Origin: Sistotremastrum niveocremeum HHB9708
Taxonomy: Eukaryota > Basidiomycota > Agaricomycetes > Sistotremastrales > Sistotremastraceae
DNA: 64,000 nt
Assembly: GCA_001630475.1 (NCBI GenBank)
Contig: KV419404.1
Span: forward strand, 540,225-604,224
Direction of reading: 5' to 3'
Made by a program: the position numbers and the translations under genes. Below are positions 59,466 to 64,000 of this stretch, piece by piece (the first letter of the stretch is position 1; each line of letters begins with the position of its first letter). The notes under the pieces are model-generated. The model made no database searches, was not told the origin of the DNA, and was given only the letters and a program-made list of their open reading frames with translations.

Positions 59466-60348
59466 ATGTTCTCTTCTTTGAAGCTAGCTCTTTGCGTCTT
59501 TGCCATCACTGGCGCTCACGCTTTGGTGTTGGAAGAGCGTGCTACTGGCGGATACGTTCAGAACCCAAGTGGCAGTGCTTCTTTCACATACTACTCTGGC
59601 TGTGGTTCCCCCGGTAAGTAGGCAGCACGAATAGCAGAGAATGATGCTGAACATGGGATTTGCAGCTTGTGGTAAGAGCGCCTCTGGCTATACTGCCGCC
59701 ATCAGCCAGTTGGCCTTCGGTTCTTCACCAGGAGCAGGAGCCGGTGATGCATGCGGTATGGATTCGCGAACCTTCTCTGCAGTCGTCTAACTTGCTGACC
59801 GCGTTTGTGAAGGCCGATGCTTCCGCCTGACTGCCAACAAAGATCCCTACTCTCCTTCATACACCGGTCCCTTCAAATCGGTTGTCGTCAAGGTCACCGA
59901 TATGTGCCCCGTCTCTGGCAACCAGGTTTGGTGTGGCCAGACCCAGAGCAACCCCAAGAACCAGTATGCCGAGCCCGTTCAGTGTGTCATAATCTCTCGA
60001 GTACGCGCGGAAAGGATGACTGATGAGTTTCCGTAGCTTTGACTTGTGTCAAGACAATGGTGCCTCAGGTGCCTTCTTCCCCTCTGGTCACGGCGCGTTG
60101 ACCGGCTCATACACGGAGGTTCCTTGCCAAGGCAATGTAAGTGGCCAAACGTCATCCATTATAATGTCGGCGGTCCTAATCAATATGCAGTGGTCCGGAA
60201 GCGACGGTGGATCACTCTGGAATGGATCTTGTTTGAGCGGAGAGTCTGCCGGACTCTGGCCCGCTGTTGGGTGCGGCAACAAAGGTCGGAGGCTCTTCGA
60301 ATATATGATGATCCTGGCTAACTCCTCGTCGTAGGTACCGCTCCCTGA
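59466..60348 (+). CDS. GH45 (subfamily C-like) endoglucanase, secreted
   Basis: Predicted extracellular plant-cell-wall hydrolase of the barwin/double-psi beta-barrel fold. Exon 1 (59466-59613) encodes a signal peptide MFSSLKLALCVFAITGAHA and ERATGGYVQNPSGSASFTYY. Further exons give SPACGKSASGYTAAISQLAF, DACGRCFRLTANKDPYSPSY, VTDMCPVSGNQVWCGQTQSN, HFDLCQDNG (candidate catalytic Asp), FFPSGHGALTGSYTEVPC, WSGSDGGSLWNGSCLSGESA and the tail CGNKGTAP. The many Cys fit a disulfide-rich secreted protein. There is no carbohydrate-binding module. Members of this subfamily act on glucans and cellulose, though some barwin-fold relatives are non-enzymatic. It is the intact paralogue of the inverted copy at 57112-58039. 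Confidence 0.85.
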
Positions 60349-60503
60349 TTCACCGGCTGAAGCAGAGATTGAGATAACGGATTGAGCGGATTAAGAGCGG
60401 ATAGGGTACGGTAAAATATCCTTTGAGTTGGCATTTCGGATGTGTCTGTATTAAGTACGTTTCAAGACATGGCTGATATCCGCTGATCGAGGATGGATCA
60501 TAT

Positions 60504-61331
60504 TCAAAGATCCAGATCAAGGTCCGGATTCAGATCAAGATCTAAGCCGTTGAAAGGTTGGCCAGGCAGCTCATGGCCAGCATATTCGTTCATATGATAC
60601 TGCTGCAAAATATCGCGGCCGCCTCTCCCGTCGGTCGGAGAGGGAGCACTCGGGGCTATTGACAGTGTCAGTCCGGTCTGAACTCGACTAAATGAAGGAC
60701 TTGATAGCACTTACCCTGTCCAACTGGGTGCGTCTCGCCAGGCTTCCCAAGAGGGTCCAACGTGTTAAGATGTCCCTTGCGCATTTTCTCTTCATTCGGA
60801 AATGGCGGGAAGAACAGTGGTGGTGGAGGCTGTCCAGGTAATGAAAGATCTGGCATATTGGGTGGTGCGGACGTGAATGCGCTGAGAGTTGATGCGTAAG
60901 CAAGCAATTCAGGGTACGGAATAGCAGCTAGATAATCATTAGAACCTAAAGCTTCGAGGAGTGAGAAGGCGACGCAGTTACTGACCGGCCTTTGCTTTCT
61001 CAATCGTCTCCAGTCTTTGGTCGGCTTCAGCAAGAATTTTGCCTAGTTCGCGCCTCCCGGTTTCCAGCTCTTGCCATATCTCTCTCAGTTTAGATTCTTG
61101 ATCAAGTACTTCAGCTTTTAGTTCTTCGATACGTCTCTGTTTGATCTGGTGCTGGCGTGCCACATGTAAGGCTTCACTGAGTACGACTTCACAGTCCAGA
61201 AATGACTCTATGGGTGGAGGTGGGGGAGGCTTTGTAGATGGTGGCGACAGAGACTGGAATAGCTTCTGTGTTAAATTCTGTAATCTATTGAGTGGGTCGA
61301 GCAACTCGTCGGTCATCGACTTCGAGGTCAT
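60504..61331 (-). CDS. MED4: Mediator complex subunit 4
   Basis: Middle-module subunit of Mediator, which links regulators to RNA polymerase II. The N-terminal half (from MTSKSMTDELLDPLNRLQNL) is a coiled coil with RRIEELKAEVLDQESKLREI and LETGRRELGKILAEADQRLE. The conserved Med4 signature follows after an intron: IPYPELLAYASTLSAFTSAP, then PNMPDLSLPG and PPFPNEEKMRKGHLN. The last exon is short, with an Asp/Leu repeat tail (NPDLDLDL) before the stop at 60504. Length and order match fungal Med4. It is divergent from DAP3, with about 128 bp between start codons, and convergent with the right GH45 gene. Confidence 0.85.
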
Positions 61332-61459
61332 GATGGCATGGAAAGCGCTTCCGAATTCCGCACCATGTCCTCAGTCTTTTGCAGGCAATTCTCTTCAACA
61401 CCAGTTTCAAGAGTCCTACGTATGAATACGCGTTGTGCTTTTGTTCAATAACTGATTCG

Positions 61460-63016
61460 ATGATAGGGGGGCCCAAGTCTCTGAGAAAACGTATCAAGAA
61501 AGGAGATGCGTATCAGCTTCCAAAGCGCGAGAAGAGAAATGACTCTCCAGTAGCCCATCTCTTCTTGAGCCATATGCGAACAACTGAATTTTATTCTTCA
61601 GTTATATCGACCCATGCCAATCAGTCAAACCAATCAATTGCCACAAAATATTCGAGAGTCACGGCTTGAGCCTCTCAACTTTTCGGTGTTTCATCCCGTA
61701 CGTTAATGTATGAGTCGTCAGCATTGAGCCTACTTACATCTTGATCCAGAAAGTTTTAAAGCCAGATACTAAACCCAGAGCTCTCACATTCCTATATGAA
61801 GAAAAAGATGCTTTAAGAACATTCGGAGTCCCTAAGAATGTCTTGTTTGATGTATGTGACTGCTTTCAACCGAAATAACGCTTCTGACCATCTTTGAAGT
61901 TTCGCCTCTACCAACGACCATTATCGATAGTTCGAGATGTCACGATATCAACTGTCGATCGTCTACAGACGGCATCGGGTCGGTCTAGCGCCTCATCTCG
62001 CTTTGTTCTTGAAGGTGCTTCTGGCAGCGGAAAGAGCTATACCCTTGTTCAGGCCGTTGAATATTGTTATCGTTCTGATTGGATCGTCATCTACATACCG
62101 AGAGGTGAGGGTCATTGAACTGTGTGGAATCACTATTGACCCTTCTATCAGCGATAAAACTGGTCGATTCGTCAACCCCATACACATACAACACACGGAC
62201 ACAAACATATATACAATACGATGCAGCGTTCCAGATTCTGCAACGACTGCTCACTGTAAATCGAGAACGAATAGAGGGTCTCACACTGGAATCGACGGCA
62301 GCATATGAACACTTGAAGGGCTTGAAGGCAGGCATGACCCTCACATCATTAATTGAAATGGGGTTGAAGGATAAGACCGTGGTCATGGACATCTTGGCAG
62401 TTGTTATGGAGGAGCTAGGAAAGCAGAAGAGGTACGCTGTTCACTGCATTGTGATTTTCCCGTCTCAGGCTGATGGCTCTCAGTCGCCCTGTGCTGCTCG
62501 CAGTCGACGATTTCCAAGCTCTTTATCAGAGCTCACAGTATCGTGATCCCAACTACCAGATCATCAAATCATATCATCTTTCGATACCCAGACTGATCCT
62601 GGAATACGCAAGTAGCAAGCGCCAGTTTGCTCGCGGTGCCGTCGTTGGAGCCATTTCTACGGCGAACCCTACCTATCCATTACCTCTAGAGCTCAGCGAA
62701 GCTCTCCAAATTACACCTCCCACTCCTACAGGCCCCTGGTCAAAGCGCTCACCAACGTATATTGGCTACGCAGCAGGCTTACAACCCTTGCATGTTCCCG
62801 AACAATTACAACTTTCCGAGGCTGCTGTGTTGTTCGAAGTCTGGATGAAACACAAGACTCTACATACTGGTAAGTGCGCTTTAGATATCCTGTCGAGCCT
62901 GCGCTGAGTTATCCATAGATGCAACTGATCAGTTGTTCCTATCAAAATACACTGAGGCGAGCGGAAATCCACGTCAGTTTGTGCATACGGGTCTCCTGCA
63001 GACTTTGGAGACATAG
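61460..63016 (+). CDS. DAP3: Mitochondrial small-subunit ribosomal protein S29 / DAP3
   Basis: GTP-binding protein of the mitochondrial small ribosomal subunit. Exon 1 (61460-61549) reads MIGGPKSLRKRIKKGDAYQL, a basic N-terminus, and joins across a 52-bp intron to LYRPMPISQTNQLPQNIRES. Then come NFSVFHP|KVLKPDTKPRALTF, FRLYQRPLSIVRDVT, the P-loop EGASGSGKSYTLVQAVEY, IYIPRA-type sequence before KLVDSSTPYTYN, and the Walker B-like PVLLAVDDFQALYQSS. The C-terminal part ends GNPRQFVHTGLLQTLET. A longer in-frame start at 61379 exists but is poorly suited to import. Exon borders fit phase throughout. Confidence 0.85.
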
Positions 63017-63223
63017 AATATCATTAGTTCTTAGTGCCAATCAATTTATTATCATTCGTACTGTCTGCGTACGATCGTGAGAACGAGTCCAAGATGATGC
63101 CGATTACTTCCGCCCACACTGCACTCCGGTCATGGCATATAATTTGAACGGAATGGCGTCTTGCCCACGCCCGACCTCAGACTCCCACCTCTCTCTTTCT
63201 GCTCTTTCTAGGGGTTTTATATC

Positions 63224-64000
63224 ATGTCGCAACCTTCCATCTTTATAATCGGCGCTGGCCCTCAAATCGCGTCCGCTGGTACGATAATTCTGAGGATCTA
63301 ATCTTATCTACCCAAAGTTCTGAATCTTGATCAGTCGCGAAGCTCTTTGCATCCAATGGGTTCTCCGTTGGTTTATCGTCGAGATCACAAGAAAATCTCG
63401 ATAAATATGCTGCCTCTTTGCCCAGTGGAACCAAACATGCCACTGCTGTAGCTGATGCTGGAGACTATGAATCCATAGTTGCTGGTTCGTCACACGATGT
63501 GTTCAGGAACTGCGATCAGAAATAACGGACGAATACAGCTTTGGACACTCTGAAGGAGAAGCTCGGGGCCCCGACAGTCGTGGTCTACAATGCTGCGAGT
63601 CTGAGCCTAGGACCTAAACCTCTGCTGGAACTTCCACCAGCCGAATTTGAGAAGCATTTGAGCCTGACGACCGTTGGAGGGTGCGGAGGATGATGCCATG
63701 ATCGCAGGCTGTAGTTGACCCTCTTCTCAGCTTGGTCACGGGTCAATGGGCGGCAAAGAACTTGCGACAAGACGGCAGTTACAAACCTACGGTGTGTTGC
63801 CGAAGCCGTTCAGGTGGAAAGAGATTGCTGATGATTTCTTCAAGGTTATCTTCACTGGCGGTGGCTTGTCACTCCAGGTATGTAAAGTCGGCCGTGCTGT
63901 TTCGATGAATCAGTCTGACGTTGCAATGCTTCAGCCTCGACCAGGCTTTGCAGGCCTCGCAGCGGGAAAGGCTGCTCTGCTGAATCTTGCCAAGGCTTTC
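63224..64000 (+). CDS. Short-chain dehydrogenase/reductase, cut by window end
   Basis: NAD(P)-dependent oxidoreductase with a Rossmann fold. The start Met at 63224 gives MSQPSIFIIGAGPQIASA, in which GAGPQIA is the dinucleotide-binding glycine motif. VAKLFASNGFSVGLSSRSQE follows after an intron, then VADAGDYESI, VVVYNAASLSLGPKPLLELP (the NNAG-equivalent reads YNAA), FKVIFTGGGLSLQ and PRPGFAGLAAGKAALLNLAK. In the last segment the usual catalytic YxxxK appears altered to FAGLAAGKAA, which suggests an atypical member. At least four introns. The C-terminus is beyond 64000, so full length and substrate are unknown. Confidence 0.75.

Overview
The window reads as nuclear DNA of a filamentous basidiomycete, most likely an Agaricomycete. 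The genes are tightly packed and cut by many introns of about 45-60 bp with GT..AG ends. Fungal hallmark genes are present (Zn2Cys6 fungal_trans regulators, an Msc2-type zinc transporter, Mediator subunit 4). A pair of GH45 genes most closely resembles the subfamily C endoglucanase of white-rot fungi such as Phanerochaete Cel45A. No bacterial operon, prophage, CRISPR array, rRNA or tRNA gene was seen. Exon borders below were read by eye from splice sites, phase and family resemblance.

Layout. 428-17129: two paralogous Zn2Cys6 regulators point away from each other (428-4709 minus; 14019-17129 plus) and flank four plus-strand genes: a Tsr4/PDCD2-like ribosome assembly factor, a small unknown protein, a CUE-CCCH-DUF1771-Smr RNA-quality-control protein, and an unknown coiled-coil protein. 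Both regulators carry the same 11-nt and 12-nt microexons. The left copy is split by a 1,014-bp element with 11-bp terminal inverted repeats. 17355-21128: Msc2-like CDF zinc transporter and a mitochondrial flavin-reductase-like protein. 21195-35427 (minus): DNA polymerase alpha catalytic subunit, clathrin heavy chain, and a long disordered unknown protein. 36852-38667: a hexose transporter with strongly C-ending codons. 39637-47603 (minus): methionine-R-sulfoxide reductase, Ccz1, and a Ubp12/USP15-type deubiquitinase. 47705-49992: dihydroxyacetone kinase, sharing a 101-bp divergent promoter with the deubiquitinase. 50069-56657: LRR protein, DHHC palmitoyltransferase, AP endonuclease 2. 57112-60348: a divergent GH45 pair, of which the left copy has a stop codon at a tryptophan position. 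60504-64000: Med4, mitochondrial ribosomal protein S29/DAP3, and the start of a short-chain dehydrogenase cut by the window edge.

Most genes are housekeeping (replication, base-excision repair, vesicle coats and vacuolar fusion, ubiquitin editing, translation, metal and sulfur redox homeostasis). They do not form one pathway. The accessory, fast-evolving parts are the duplicated regulators, the GH45 pair and three small DNA-transposon-like insertions (2790-3803, 5509-5776, 52361-52978). The most informative observations are the conserved microexons, the element sitting inside a regulator exon, the nonsense codon in one GH45 copy, and two PCNA-binding-like motifs in Apn2.
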